Shown: positions 1-12,860, counted from the first letter of the stretch. The stretch: DNA of 64,000 nucleotides from Sodiomyces alkalinus F11 (GCF_003711515.1 NW_021167084.1:2459932-2523931), one strand, 5' to 3'. A program made the numbers and translations. The notes: a model not told the origin generated them from the letters alone.

Positions 1-989
1 CTCTTCCAGTTCGCGTCGTACGCCAGCGGGCGCCAGAACGTCGCGTTTGTCGACGTCGACCTCACGCTCGTCCGGCGCTTCAACCCCATGCTGCCCCTCG
101 CCGAGACGGTGCTGAGCTTCTTCTGGGAGTCCATGGCGGCGCCGCGCGACGTGGTGGAGGCCGTGCTGTACCCGTTCGACGGCAAGGAGTCGCTCGCCGT
201 GCCCGCCGTCCCGGGCACGCACGAGCTGCGCAGCAAGGAGGGCAAGAGCGCGTTTGACGGGTTCGTCTGGGCCATTGTGTCCAAGGAGCGCATGAAGGAG
301 CTCCGTGAGGAGCGCTACGACCTCTCCATCACCTTCACCAAGGACAACAGCAAGCTCCCCAACTGGGTTTCCGTCATGAGCGAGAGCGCTGAGATTACCG
401 AGCAGCTCCTGACGCCGGAGCTCATCAAGGCTGTTGAGGCGGCCGGCGATGCTTTTGAGTACCTCGTCATTTCTGACCAGCCTGTGGAGAAGCCCAAGAC
501 GTGAGTGGCAACTTTTCCCTTTTGATGTCCTACCTTTACCTTTCTTTTTTCTTTTTTTTTTCCCCCTTCTTTTCTTTCTTCGATAACGTATATTGACATC
601 TCCATCCCCCCAGCGTCGAAGAGGCCACGACGGCCCGCAAGCGCATCTTCCTCCGGTACAACCTCCCGTCGAACAACGACTACTCGTCCCTGATGCCCCT
701 CTTCGAAGAGTACATCCGCCTCACCGATACGCTGGTGGCGCACGGCAAGTTCCGAGGCGAGGTGATGCGCAAGGTCAACAAGGTGCGGGACGAGACGATC
801 TCGCAGCTCCGCAAGGAGGCCGAGGCCAAGGAAGCCGAGGAGCGGACGCAGGAGCGCGAGAAGGCCAAGAAGGCCAAGCGCGACCAGGAGCTCGCGGCGC
901 TCGACGCGAAGCAGCAGAAGAAGTACCTCGAGAAGGAGCGGGAGAAGGAGCAGCGGAGGATGGCCAAGAAGCAGACCGTAAGGGCCTAG
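1..989 (+). CDS. CCDC47/DUF1682-family ER membrane protein, 3' part (5' end outside window)
   Basis: Exons 1-500 and 614-989, with a 113-nt intron (GTGAGT to CCCCCAG). The visible 291 residues are the C-terminal part; the frame is open from base 1. The sequence resembles the DUF1682 (PF07946) family, whose animal member CCDC47 is a subunit of the PAT complex that chaperones multipass membrane proteins at the ER translocon. Supporting features are the SAxFDGFVWAIVSKERM-type core and the last 90 or so residues, a very charged Lys/Glu/Arg-rich predicted coiled coil ending in a basic tail, which is typical of CCDC47 and in the animal protein faces ribosomal RNA. No membrane segment is in the visible part; it should lie upstream of the window. 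The next gene is convergent. Family assignment is fairly sure; function is inferred from animals. Confidence 0.85.
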
Positions 990-1441
990 AAAAAAGGTGA
1001 CTTGGGGGAAAAAGAAGAAGAAGAAAAAAGGGGGTGGGTTGCGGTTGCGGTTGCAGTCTCCTTTTTCATCTTACCTTTCGACCGTCTTGTCTTATTTCCC
1101 ACCTTTTTTGTTGGTCTATATTTCCAGGCGAGCGTTGGCGGTCGGATCTCTGTGTGGATAGGCAAACATGTGTTGTTCTGTAATTGTAAGGGAGTCTCGG
1201 GAGAGGGTATGGGTGTGGAAAATGAAGCCAGGTGTCGGAGGGGGATCATAGGGCGAACTGAACTTGGATTAATCATACATCCATTAAAAGATGTGAGACC
1301 TTGACCGACAAGTGGGTGAGGAATATCAGTAGATTTTCCTAGAGGACACATGAACTACTGCCAAGTCAAAAAACTCGACTCCCAGAATCACACAATACGA
1401 TTCTCCTCCCCTCATCAGCGCAGCTGCGCAGCTGACTGCTG
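990..1441. other. convergent 3' intergenic region
   Basis: About 450 bases between the stops of the CCDC47-like gene and the ECM15-like gene. It holds a purine-rich then pyrimidine-rich stretch right after the first stop, probably both 3' untranslated regions. I see no gene or RNA here. Confidence 0.6.
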
Positions 1442-2026
1442 TCACTTCGACTCCTTCGAGTCCTTAGCGAGCAAGTTTTCCACTCTATCAATCTTCTCCT
1501 TCCAGTGCTGGACTTTGTCCGTCCTGTTGGCATGGGGGGGGGGGGGGGACGAAAAGGGGGTCCCGTTGTTGGTTAGCTCTGCCGTTCAGGAGAGCGAGGG
1601 GCCAGAAGAAAGGGTAAGACGTACCTTGCTCCGACGCGCATGGAGGTCTGGATCCTCACGATGCCGCGCTGCAGGAGAGCTTCGTGGGCTTGGCCGATAG
1701 CACGCATGACATCGTCCCAGGGTCCCTCTGATGGTTCCCATTAGCTCAGGCCTAGGACAAGGAGGGCAGGGAAGACGCACCGACGGTGGTGCCGGCCGAG
1801 TGCAGCGTGTAGCTCAGCTTGCTGGCGTTGAGTACGCGCTGGACCTCTGCGACCTCTTCTGCGACGGAAGGGTTGCCTGTGCCGAGCTAGAATGGTGCAG
1901 GTCGCAAGTCAGTGAAGGAAGTTGTTGGATTTTCAAGAGGAAGAGAAAGAGTCAACGCACAGGCACGAGACAAAAGTCGACATAGACAAAGGACGGCGTC
2001 GGGAGGTTGGTGTAGTCGGTCGCCAT
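1442..2026 (-). CDS. ECM15: UPF0045/MTH1187-family (thiamine-binding fold) protein, ECM15-like
   Basis: Four exons on the minus strand: 1961-2026, 1781-1886, 1625-1727 and 1442-1523. They join in frame to 118 residues. The product begins MATDYTNLPTPSFVYVDF and carries the family core: a P-L-G-T-G-N-PSVAEEVAEVQ segment, then LSYTLHSAGTTVEGPWDDV, then an IGQAHEALLQRGI helix and a final basic helix. This matches the MTH1187/YkoF-like small ferredoxin-like fold (PF01910), whose members bind thiamine or a related ligand and oligomerise. Yeast Ecm15 is the fungal namesake and its cellular role is poorly known. Length is normal for the family. Intron 3 carries a run of 15 C on the sense strand just before its acceptor. 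The start is the first ATG with a purine at -3 and fits the family N-terminus. Confidence 0.88.
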
Positions 2027-2755
2027 GGTGTTATTGCGCCTTGGTTGGGTATAGATGGGCAGGTTTCGCTAAGGGTGAGCGGCTTGATGGAGTGGAGTGG
2101 TGGAGTGGTCTCGGGGTGATATATAGCCTGGGATTCAAGCACATGTTTTGTGGTTTGGGGACGCAGATGGGAGGAGTTTAAGGTTGGACGTTATGGTTTG
2201 TTAGTGAGTGGTTTAGTGGTGGTTTAGGTGGTGGTTCATTGATGATGGCGGGGAATAGCGGGGAATCGCGGGGAATTTAGGGGATTTAGTGGTCGGATGA
2301 AGATGAATGACGGTGATATCAGGGGGAATGGCTTATGAGGGGAAATGGACTGATGTGAGACGAGAATACAAAAAATAATAATCATTATTATTAAACCAGA
2401 TTAATAATTAAAAAAAAGACCGGTTTCTCTCTAATACAGCGGCTGAGGGTTACTTGTTTTTCCGGTCTGTAGTAATTATTAGCCCATCTTATCCTGTTCC
2501 GTTGCTTGGCATTATCATAGGGAGCATCAAAGGCCAGGCCCCTGCTCTGGATTCGGCGAGGACGCATTCAAGTCGTGATTTTTATTTTTATAACTTACAG
2601 CTTATACACTACCATCCCACCCAGTAGCTGTAGTGCGCATAATGAGGCTCATGTGTTCCATATTGATATATCTATCCACCTCCTAGAGTCCCAACCTAGC
2701 GCTATCCCTGACCAGGTTCCTCCACTTGCACCTGTCCGTCTTCTGATCCAGTATC
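2027..2755. other. intergenic region between ECM15-like and CDC37
   Basis: About 730 bases. It serves as promoter of the ECM15-like gene and 3' region of CDC37, both on the minus strand. The stretch near 2220-2300 repeats short GGGGAATAGCGGGGAATCGCGG-like purine units; 2370-2420 is AT-rich (AATAATAATC...). No coding signal seen. Confidence 0.55.
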
Positions 2756-4427
2756 CTACTCAGGATCCGGCGCGAATCCCGACTCGGTGCTCGCCTCTGC
2801 TGCCTCCCTCTCTTTCAAGGCCTTTTGTCCTTCCTCCGTGGTCGCGTCAATGATTTGTTCTTCCAAACTCAAGATGCCGGCCTACGTTGGTCGTGCTTGT
2901 TAGTCGAGTGCATTTCCATTTTTTCTTTCTTTTTCTTTTCTTTTCTTTCTTCCCCGGGGACACAGGACAAAAGGGAAACAGAAACGGAAAACGTACCTCG
3001 CCCAGCTTGCCCACAACATCTTCCGCCTCCTCCACCTTCATCTCCCCCAACACCTGATTCACCTCGTCCAAGCTCCCACTCTCCAACGCCTTCCGGAACG
3101 CGGCGCTGAAACTCTCAAAGATCATCCTCGCCTCCTTGCCCTCCACCGTCTCGGCATCGGCGGCCGGGATGTGAATCTTAATCTCCGTCCCGGGCTCGAC
3201 GGCATGCAGCTGGATCTGCGCCACCTCAGCCGGCTCCTTGGCCCTCTCCGCCACGATCTCCCTCGCCCGCGTGCGGATCCGGCCGTACGTGTCCCGCACA
3301 TCCTTCAAGAACACCTCGCGCGCCTGGTGGCCCTTGGTCGTGATGCGCTTGAAGAACAGGGCCACGCCGTCCCGCCCCAGCGCGCGGCAGTACTGCAGCA
3401 GCAGCGCCTGGTGCACGCACTGCCGGCTGCGCTCGTCCCTGCCCTCCAGCGCCGCGTCGAACGCCAGCACCAGGAGCCCGTCCGTCTCCCGCTCCGTCAG
3501 GATCTCCGGGTTCTTCGACAGGAACGACAAACTGCCGCTATAGTCGTCCATCTTGATCTGCGAGAACAGCTTGGCCACCGGCGACGCCTCGATCTCCTCG
3601 TCGTCGCCGTACGAGGGGGGCTGTTGTGCTGGCGCCCCTGTTGCTGCTGATGCTGCTGCCGGCGTAAAGCTGGGGTTGAGCAGCTCCACCTGCGTCTCCG
3701 GGCCTTTCCCTTTCCCCTTCCCCTCCCCCTTCCCCTCCTTCTCCTCGTCCGTCGTCTTGGACTTGTTAACATGCGAACTGTCAAACCCGGTCCGGATGCT
3801 CTCGCTCGTAATCTTGCTCCTCTCCGCCTTCTCCAGCTCCCCCAACTTCTCCACCAGCTCCCCCTGCAGCTTGTTCACCTTGTTCAGGTGTTCCTCGATG
3901 CCCTGGACCATGGCATGGTACCGCCCCTCGGCCTCCAGCTTCTTCTCGTCCAGGGACCTGTTCACGTCGTCCAGGAGCGCCGCCATCATCTTCGAGTACG
4001 ACGGCAACGGCGCCTCGTCGCCGTGCACCCCGGCCGGGCGCGGCGGCGGCTGGTCCTCACCGGGCCTGCCGGCCGATTCCATCACCGCCTGGAAGGCCAC
4101 CTCGCCCGGGTTCGCGCGGTGATTCTTCTGCATGTCGGCGGCGCGGGCCTTCAGCGCGGCCAGCAGCGCCGAGATGCGCCTCACAAGCCCGTCGTTGATG
4201 AGCCGTTCGTATTTCAGCGTCTCGATCTGGTGTTTCCGCTGTTGCCGCTCCTGGTGGATCTGGTTCTGCTTCGCGCGGATGAAGGACCGCTTGTCGACGT
4301 TGGGATGGACCTCGATGTCCGAGTCGTCGCTGAGTTCCAGAGCGTCCTGTCGACTTGTCAACACTATACTTTGCTTCTTGCTTCACTTCAGAATGCCACT
4401 TACCCACTTGCTGTAGTCTACCGGCAT
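2756..4427 (-). CDS. CDC37: Hsp90 co-chaperone Cdc37
   Basis: Three exons: 4404-4427, 2997-4346 and 2756-2881, joining to 499 residues. The 8-codon first exon gives MPVDYSKW, followed by DALELSDDSDIEVHPNVDKRSF, the invariant Cdc37 N-terminus that recruits protein kinase clients. The Ser residues in the DDSD acidic motif include the equivalent of the CK2-phosphorylated serine. The middle holds a coiled-coil region (about residues 45-180), a variable Lys/Glu-rich linker, then the Hsp90-binding domain (YSGSLSFLSKNPEILTERE near residue 280) and the C-terminal helical domain. Family role: loads immature kinases on Hsp90 in the cytosol, including cell-cycle and MAPK kinases. Length fits fungal orthologues (about 480-510). 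The tiny first exon was placed by its perfect match to the family start and its GTAAGT donor. Confidence 0.95.
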
Positions 4428-5256
4428 TGTTGCTGATTACCTTAGGTAGGAAGGAGACCTGCTTGAAAAAACAATAATGTCGGTGATGGGAAAAGCTCCA
4501 ACGACCCGACTGCTTCGGAAGGTAGAGGGGAATGAGTGAGGTAGGTAAGGTAGTTACTATTAGCCCAGTTGATGACGTCCCGAAAAAGGAGAAGAATAAA
4601 CCTACGAATGAGGTAAGCAAGGTAAAGAGCAGGTACAGAGTAGAGGTATGGAGTAGGGAATGACTTCGTGGTTGAGTAGCAGCGACTGTCGGCAATAAGG
4701 TAGGTAGGCAGTGACGACCTGGAACTGAAGCTTCATTAGCGGGGTCGCCCCGCTGTAAGTACGTAAAAGTACCTAGTACTATAGTGGAGATCTCTTATCT
4801 TATCCAGAACACACGATTATTAAGCAAGGTAGGTCTCTAGTCTCTACCTAAGGTCCATATGGACACAACACTCACGGACGACTCCCGAGTCTTTCAATCT
4901 TAAAGGCATCGCCATCTTCTTCTTGATTATAAACTACCTTAGTCAACGCACTAAGCAAGCGCCAAACAAACGCAGAGCAAAGCGAATAAGCCACTAGGCC
5001 CTTCTTGTCCAAGTGATAAGCAAATACTGCCTTTCCATCCCGTCTATCTCCCTTTTTCCCTTCCCAAGCACCTGAGCTAATATGTGTTGCAGTGCAAAAG
5101 TAATAATACACGTACAAGTAATGTAGAAAAGCAATTGATACACTCCGGCCAATTTTGATAGCACGCGGGAGGGGGTGAAAAAAAAGGAGAAAAAAAAAGA
5201 AAAAACCACACAAGCTTGGCCGGCCCGCCCGTAGTACGCATCCTCCTCCTCCTCCA
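4428..5256. other. intergenic region, MOT1 3' side and CDC37 promoter
   Basis: About 830 bases between the MOT1 stop and the CDC37 start, both genes on the minus strand. Contains several short TAGGTAGG/GGTAAGG motifs at 4540-4830, and an A-rich stretch at 5178-5206 next to MOT1 that may be its 3' untranslated region. No gene seen. Confidence 0.55.
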
Positions 5257-6934
5257 CTACTGCATCGTCTTCAAGAACCCCTCCAGGTCGAAACTCTCCT
5301 CGTACTGCCGGTTGTCCCACAGCTCGCCCAAGTCGTCCATCCACGCCTTCTTGCCCGTCTGCGTCCCCGTGATGACGTCGCCCGTCTCGACATCCACCAT
5401 GTCCTCCTCCCGCCCCTCCATCGTGTTCTGCGCCGCCTTGTCCGTGATGAGCCCCGGCCCCGTGTCGCCCAGGTTGAACAGGTCGAGGATCTGGTCCGTG
5501 TCCATCGTCGCCAGCCCCGCGTTCTGTTGGTTGACCACCGTCGACGCCACGTCGATCTTGAACCGCTGCAGGCTGAGGATCTTCTCCTCCAGCGTCCCCC
5601 GCGTGATGAGCCGGTACACGTTGACCACCTTCTTCTGCCCGATCCGGTGCGCCCGGTCCATCGCCTGCAGGTCCTTCTGCGGGTTCCAGTCGTGCTCCAC
5701 GAAGATCACCGTGTCCGCCCCCGTCAGGTTCAGCCCCAGCCCGCCCACGCTCGTCGTCAGGAGCAGCACGTCGTACGACGGGTCGTGGTTGAACTTGTTC
5801 ACGATGCTCTGCCGCTTGTTGGCCTCCACCGACCCGTCCAGCCGCAAGAACGACACGCTCGGCAGCAGGTCCTTGAGCACCTTGTTCTGCACCATGTCGA
5901 GCATCTCCTTCATCTGGCAGAAGATCAGAGCCCGGTGCGGCTTGATCGGCTGGTACAGCGGGTCGTTCGACTCGCCCCCCTCGACGCCGATGCCGCAGTC
6001 CACCAGCAGGTCCCGCAGCGCCGTGAGCTTGGGCGCGTGCGCCACGTCTTCCAGGCTGGTGCCCTTCTTGTGGAGCAGCCGCTGCGTCTCCTCGTACAGC
6101 CCGTGCCCCGGCTTCATCACCAGCGCCGGCGAGTTGCACAGCTTGCGCATGTACTGCAGCGCCTGGAAGATGTGCGCCTTGGCCTCCTTGTCCTCCTTTC
6201 CGGCCTCCTCCTGCAGCTTCCTGCCTTGCTTCCGGGTGAAATCCTCGAACAGCTTCTGCTGCAGTTCGCTCAAGTCGCAGTAGTAGTTCTGCAAGATCTT
6301 CGGCGGCAGGTCGTTCAGCACTTCCTCCTTGAGTCGCCGCAGCAGGAACGGCAACACTTGCTTGTGGAGCGCCTCGATCGCGAGCGCGCCGGCCTCCTGC
6401 TCCTTGGACGACGCCTTGCTGAACCGGCTGGCCGCGATCGGCTTGGCGAAGCGGTCGAGGAACACCTTCTCCGCCCCCAAAAAGCCCGGCATGAGGAAGT
6501 CGAAGAGCGACCAGAGCTCCAACACGTTGTTCTGGATCGGCGTGCCTGTCAGGATCAACCTGTGGTTGCTCGGGAGCCGCTTGACCGCGAGGCTAATCTT
6601 GGCCTTCGGGTTCTTGATGAGGTGGCCCTCGTCCAGCACGACGTAGTTCCAATTGTACCGCACGAGAACGTCCACGTCGTTCCGGCACACGTCGTAGCTG
6701 GTGACCACGATATCCGTCTTGTCTAACGATTCCTTCATCGCCTTCCGTTCGGCCGGCGGCCCGACATAAGCCGTGACGCTCAGGAAGGGCGCATACGTCT
6801 GGATCTCCTGCTGCCAGTGCCCCGACAGCGTGGGCGGACAGACGATGAGGGAAGGGAGCCGCCTGACGTCCGACGCCCCCGTCTTGGCGAATTCCTCGGC
6901 GCGCTGGTGGTGGTCGCTGGCCACGATGCAAATC

Positions 6935-6967
<33 letters not shown>

Positions 6968-9900
6968 CAGAGAATCCCGTGGAGATGATATTTGTTGAGG
7001 AAATGCAGCCAGTTGACGCCTTCCTGCTGGTACGACCGCAGCTCGGCCTTGATGGCCACGGGGATTTTGAAAGGCTCGACTTTCTTGGGGTCCAAAAGCT
7101 GCGAAATGAACGTCCGCTCCCGATCCCGTCCCCGCAGGAGCTCTTCCGACAGGCCCGGTGGATCGGGTATGCCGGCCTCGAGCGGAACCAGCTTGACCAG
7201 GGTGGCGAAGGATGTGGTGGCAATCAGGCGGATGTCGTTGTCCGAGTCGCTCATGCGACCCAACACGGGGACGATGAGGAAGATGACGTAGGGGAGTATG
7301 GCGTCCCCCATGACCGCGATCAAGTGGTAGATCGCCTCGATGGCGCCCTGGCGGAAGCTCAGGTCGACCGGGTTGCTGATCGACGGCAGAACCCTCTCCA
7401 CCAGGGCCGTCATGCCGTCGACCGTGATGACGCTGCAGATCGTGGCCATGCACTTGGCCGCCATGTAACGGAACACGGCGAGCTCCGAGTGCAGCGCCTT
7501 GATGACGAGCGGAACCATCTGCATGATGAAGGGATGGACGGCAGGATCCAGCGTCGGCGTCAGGGTCCGAATCAGCGACATGGCATCGACGATCTCTTGA
7601 CCAAACGTGTCCTCGGCGTTCTTTGCTCGGTCGGGAAGAGGCCCAGAGAACGCCTTGACGAGGGGTTCTTCCATGAACGTCCGTAGAACCGGTACCGTGT
7701 TGAGCAACTCGGCGCCGTATATCCGGGACAGGAGCTCGAGCGCCTCTTTCGAACCCCGCCTCGTGATACGGGCTGCCTTGGCTTCCTTGGCCCATTTGAC
7801 TGCGTCCGCGTGGTCGACCCTGTCCTCTTCCTTCTGCATGGACAGTATGCAGTCCGTCTTGGACGCGTGCACGGGGAATTCTGGCGTCTCGGCAACTTCC
7901 ACGCAGGAGAACTTGATGAGGTTGGACACGACCTTCTCGGCCGGTCCCTTCCGGCCAAGCTCGGTGAACAGCTGAACGAGCCGAGCAATGTTGGCCGCCG
8001 AGCGGCTCTGGGTTTCTTGGTTTTCCTCCGTCTTGATGCTGTCCATGATGGCTTTGATGAGGGGGCTCGGCTTCTTGGGAAGCGCCTTGACGGCCACGAG
8101 GGCGCAGGCGGCACCCGCCTTAATGCGTACATCTCGGGCCTCCTTGGCGGCCTTGGCGTCCGAGATGGCAGCGGCCGCCACATCTCGGGCTTCGGTCAGC
8201 ATCTGGCTGGCTATCAGTCTCTGGCCGGGCGACATGGCCTTCTTAAACTTGTCGAAATCCTCGTGCACGATCTTGTCGGCGACGGCCATGGAGAACGCCC
8301 CCGGCCCGGCCTCCGGCTCGCCTTGGACAACGACGGCCAGCGTCGGAAGGTGCCTGCTGGATAGTTTGCCGTGGTCTCGGAACATGTTGACGAGCTGCGT
8401 GCACTGAGACCGGACACGATGCATATAGCTGACGAGATCTCTGTAGTGGCCGGGTCTTTCCTCGTCGATGATCTGCTGAAGAGGCTTCGTGAAGCGCGAG
8501 GACACCACCCCAGAGCCGGAGCAGTTCCTGGCATATTCCTCGATGATCACGCATGCGGTCAGCTGGGTCGACGAGTAGGGCGACGAAAGCGCCGGGATGA
8601 TATGCCGCTCGTAGTCGGCGAGGCGGTCTGCGGGGACACGGGACATGAGCAGGCCGACGGCCTTGGCGGCCGACGACCTGGACCGAATCAAGGTATCCAT
8701 GCCGACAAGGTCCACGTCTCCTTGCATCATGTGACCGTCCACGTCGTGGCCGGGGGCGGCAACAGGCGTGTCGTCGACTTTGGTAGACTTCCTCCGCCGC
8801 TTGGGCGCGCGTTCGCCTCCCTCTGGCGACGACGCCTTTCGCGGAGGCGGTGCAGGCATGGCCGAAGCCGAGTAAGTCCCGCCGGACGGTTTCTGGAAGA
8901 GGGCGACGTTCATCGGGATCGGATTCCGGGAGACGCCGATAGGGTGGAGGGCAAGCTGCATCATGGGCTCGACACTGGCTGCGTCGGCGAGCTGGCTTGC
9001 GTCCCGGGCAAGGCTGGTCACCAGCGAGGACCAGACGTCGAGGGACATGGCGAGCGTCTCCTGGTCCCTCTCGACGAGAATGTTCTGGAACATGAGCCTT
9101 GGCAGCTTCTCACCCATCCATCCGCTGGACCGTTGCTTTTCCAGGCCAATAAAAGTCGACAGCGCCTTGAGGACGGCCAGCCGGACGGAGGTGATGGTGT
9201 GGCGTAGGAACGGATACAGCCTGGGCACGAGGACGTCGAAGGTTCGCTCTTCGTCGGCGTCGGCGGATACTTGCATGGCCTGAAGCACCTCCGGGAAGCC
9301 GCAGAGGGTTGCGAGAAGGTCCATGATCCTGCCGGTACTGGCGCTCAGGTCGTCGCCCAGATCCTGGAGGCTGGACCAGACGATGTCGATCAGGCTGTCG
9401 ATGGCCGCGGGACGCATGGTGACGAACTCCCGGGCCATGGGGAGCAGCGTGGCGGCACTGACGGACCGCACGTCGTCGTCTTGGTCCCGCAGGCCTTTCA
9501 TGACGGCGCGAATGACGCCGTCAATCATTTCACCGTCTTCCAGGAGCAGGTCTTTCCTCACGGCGACGACGTATCTCAGGCCGACCATGCCGCCGTGGCA
9601 TACGGCCCAGACCCTCCCGACGTCGAGGTCTTCTTGCATGACCATGCGGTAGAGGACCTTGTAGATGCTGTGCACGGACTCCGGGGGCACATGACGAAGG
9701 ACGGCACCCAGGGTCTGGCCGATGGTCTCCCGAATGGGGGCGACGGAGGTGTCAGAGCTGTAATCGGTAAACCGATCGAGCATCAGCACGAAGCACAGGC
9801 GGCAGGCGAGGTCGTCAAGCCAGGCCTTGTTGAGCCGGTCGTTCTCTTGGCGGGACTTGGAGCGCAACCGGCCAGCGCCGGCACCGTGGACTCGGATGAC

Positions 9901-11149
9901 CTCGCGGAGGCCCATGGCAGCACCGTGTCGTGTCTCCCACACCGGGTCGAATACGTCGATTTTGAGGAAGTCGCAGAGCCGGTCGTAGGGCCATTCCGAT
10001 CCTTCCATGGAGTGGCTGACCTCAATTTCCGACTTGATCGGCTCCAGGGGTCCTTTGAACTCGCTCACAACCTTGGTCTCCTCGTCTACATCGGCCGGGC
10101 GGTCCAGGCTGAAGTAGTCGTTCATCTTGCCGTTCTTCTTGGCATCCGGATCTGCTAGCGGGGTATGGGTATCGTCGGGGAAGCCTTCGGAGCCTGCGGT
10201 ATTTGTTCTTCTAATGGACAAATCACCAAACCCGCCCTTGGCGGCCTTTTGGGCCTCGCGCTTCCGTTTCCTCTTGAGCACGTTGAGCTGTCTGGAGCTC
10301 AAACCGGACTCTTCCGCAGGCTGACTCTGCCCGACGGTCGACATAGAGTCCGTACGTGCTAGGGTATTGGTGGCAGAGGCGTCGAGAGGCGTCATGGGGA
10401 TCGAGTCCTTGTCGAGAACGACAGGCATCTCGTCCGGTTCGAATTTCCTGCCCAACAGGCCCAGTCGGCCGTTCAGAGTCTTCTTCTGGTGTGCTAGGCG
10501 GGACTGGGGGTCCAGGGCGGCCAGGTTGTACTCCACCGTGCCGCCGCGAACAAGTTCACGGCCGTAGTTCAACACATTCTCCAGATGGAGCGAATCAAGC
10601 CTGAAGAGTTCATCGTCAGGAAAGGGGAGGAGGTCCTGGTCTTCTTCTTTCTTGACGTGGCCAATCTCCGGCTTGATGGATGGTGGAGGGGCAGGAAGCG
10701 AGTCCTCGTCTTCGTTAGGGTCATATAAGGGAGCATTCTCGATGATCTTGCCGATGGCCTTGGCTGCCGTCGACCTTGTTTCCCAGTCTTTGTGGCGAAG
10801 ATATGGCACTACCCTGGATAATAGGTTGAAGAGCTCGTCCGGGTGCTGCTTCTGCCAATCAGCAAGCTGGTTGACGGCGGTATCCCGAATCAGACGGGTG
10901 CTGCCCGTCTCGAGAATACTGTTCGTAAAGGGGGAGGGCGGGGGGGAGGAAAGAAAAAGTCAGCGGTGGGCTCGAGGATCGGATCACGTGTACGGAGTAG
11001 AGAGACTTGGTGAGAAAAGGGACCACAGAAAGGGACCACGGGCTCAAAGAGAGGTTACTCACGTGACAATTCTGTCTAATCTGTTTCGATTGTGTTAGTA
11101 CTTGGTATTTGGTGTCGTTCCGGACGAGGAGGGCTTACCTTGACGCCAT
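5257..11149 (-). CDS. MOT1: TBP-associated Snf2-family ATPase Mot1 (BTAF1)
   Basis: Three exons: 11139-11149 (11 nt), 11063-11080 (18 nt) and 5257-10918, joining to 1896 residues (yeast Mot1 is 1867). The product starts MASRLDRIVTILETGSTRLI, the conserved Mot1 N-terminus. The first two thirds are HEAT repeats that grip TATA-binding protein. The C-terminal third is a Swi2/Snf2 ATPase with motif I DDMGLGKT near residue 1330, DEGH near 1440, GTPIQNN, and a helicase C domain with the LTTSVGGLGLNLTGADTVI and QAMDRAHRIGQ motifs. Mot1 uses ATP to pull TBP off DNA and redistribute it among promoters. Two leading micro-exons are unusual but give exact family sequence across both junctions. An SCB-like and an MCB-like box lie about 80-100 bases upstream. 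Confidence 0.96.
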
Positions 11150-12860
11150 GTTGCTATTAAGGGCTGCTTCGGAGAAGCCTCATCTCAACACCCGTCTACT
11201 GAGAGTCAGTACGACGTCGAAAATCGAAAGACGCGCGAAAGCGACGCGTCTTTGTAATGGAAGAATGGACGAATGGATTTCGATACTGAGAGAGACAAGA
11301 CAGGCTGGGAGGCTGTTATGTATGGGGTTGATCTGTATGTGTATATGAAGAAAATAGGGGGAAAAGGGGAACTGGAGTGTAGGCACGCACACCTCAGGCC
11401 TTTTTTGACTCTTTCTGGAGAAGAAATAAAGATGGAGAGAGTCAAGATGAGAGCAAAGGGGGAAAGATGCCAGAGAAGAGAGAAATCAAGCAACTATCAT
11501 GCACACAATGGCATCATGAAGCTCTGGGTTGTCAATGAGTATGAAGTATATCGGGTTGTTGCCAAGGAGTAGGTGATGAACGGCCCAGGAGATGGTCGCC
11601 AAGCCAGATCGATGTTGGGGTTGTCTTTTCCGTTCGTCTCTGTTCGTCGCTGACAGAGTTGGGGGTTCTTTGTACTGTAAATAGAAATAAACAGAAGAAG
11701 AGGGCACAATGTTCTTCTGTGGTTGTTGTTGCGGGTTTGCCGAGTAATTAATTATGTTGTTGTTGTTTAATAGAATAGATTTAATAGAGTTGGTTGAGGC
11801 TGAGAGGTGTAATGTTAATGTAGTGAGGCAGTTGGCGTGGTGGTGTCGACAGGTGTAATTGGTTGTGTTATGTGATCTCGCACCCGGGATGGATTTGATT
11901 GGGAAGCCGCGGCGCGCAAAAGATGAGCGGGCAGGAGCGGCAGGTGGATGGAAGTGGGTGGAGGGGTAGTAAAGTATGGAAGTAAGGCATTGGTATCTTG
12001 TGGTAGTACTTTTATACTTTGTGGGCCGTGCCCGCGCCCGCAGCAACGCGCACTGGTCAGGGGAGTGGAGGGCAGGGGTGACTCGTGGGACTCAAATTCG
12101 AGCCAAAAGCCAAAAAGACAAAAAGACAAAATACACCAACCCGCCCCATTCCTCCAAGCGGCCTGGCAGACGCGCCTTTGCTCTCGCTTAATCTCCTTAG
12201 CGTCATATCCACCCCACTTTTCTTTCTATTTGGCTCCGTCATCTACTACTCTCGAAGTACGTATCCATTCCAGCAGAGTCCCATTTCTTTTTTTCTTCTT
12301 TTTTTTCTTCCTTTTTTTCCCCCTTTGACACTCCGTATACCTTCTATCACTCTCTCCCCCTTACACTTGGCCCTTCCCGGGTTTCCAGTTCATTTGTGGT
12401 AACCTCGTCCTTGCCTTACTTTGAGGGACTTCTTCTTACCTATTTTGTACGCTGTGATTACTCCGTACCTCACCCATAGTCGCGTTTCCTGCGTGTCATA
12501 CGTGTCGTGGCGGCTCGAACGTGGCATTTCCTATTTTGCCTACAAGGCTACATCGGAAATTCCGCGGCGTTGTCAGCCATTGCTTTTTAACGTGTGGTCG
12601 TCCGTCTTTGCATCTATTCGTCATATGGTCGGAACGATTATGGTTTGCGGTCTACTACGATACTACGATACTACGATAAAGTTGGCAGCATAACGTACCT
12701 GCTATACGGGTACGGATAATAGCTACGTGCCTACTTTGTACCTGCTTCGGGGACAACTCATGGACATTGTGAGTCGATCGACAGGATCATTTTACCTAGG
12801 CCAGCACCCTTACTTCTGGGGGGAATAAAGAAGAAAAGAAGGGAAAAAAAGAAAAAAATC
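11150..12860. other. long intergenic region between MOT1 and a possible small gene
   Basis: About 1.7 kb left of the SMC3 promoter. It has T-rich pyrimidine tracts (12285-12325), AT-rich blocks and one exact TACGGAGTA-type palindromic element (12459-12467). Open frames here are short, low in complexity and lack GC3 bias or splice support, so none is called. Probably the long 5' leader and promoter of MOT1. Confidence 0.45.
11231..11249. promoter_or_regulatory. SCB-like and MCB-like boxes upstream of MOT1
   Basis: The stretch holds CGCGAAA (SCB type) followed closely by ACGCGT (MCB type, 11244-11249), about 82-100 bases upstream of the MOT1 start codon. In yeasts such boxes bind SBF and MBF, which time genes to G1/S. 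Functional use here is inference from motif and position only. Confidence 0.3.

Noticed and set aside
593..1000. Arg/Gly-rich plus-strand frame overlapping the CCDC47-like 3' exon
   Set aside because: Frame-shifted shadow of the true exon, with the composition expected from GC-rich third positions.
11486..12046. Open frame of 186 codons upstream of MOT1 on the minus strand
   Set aside because: Low-complexity, Thr/Asn/Tyr-rich, no ATG context or splice support, and base composition like the leader region around it.
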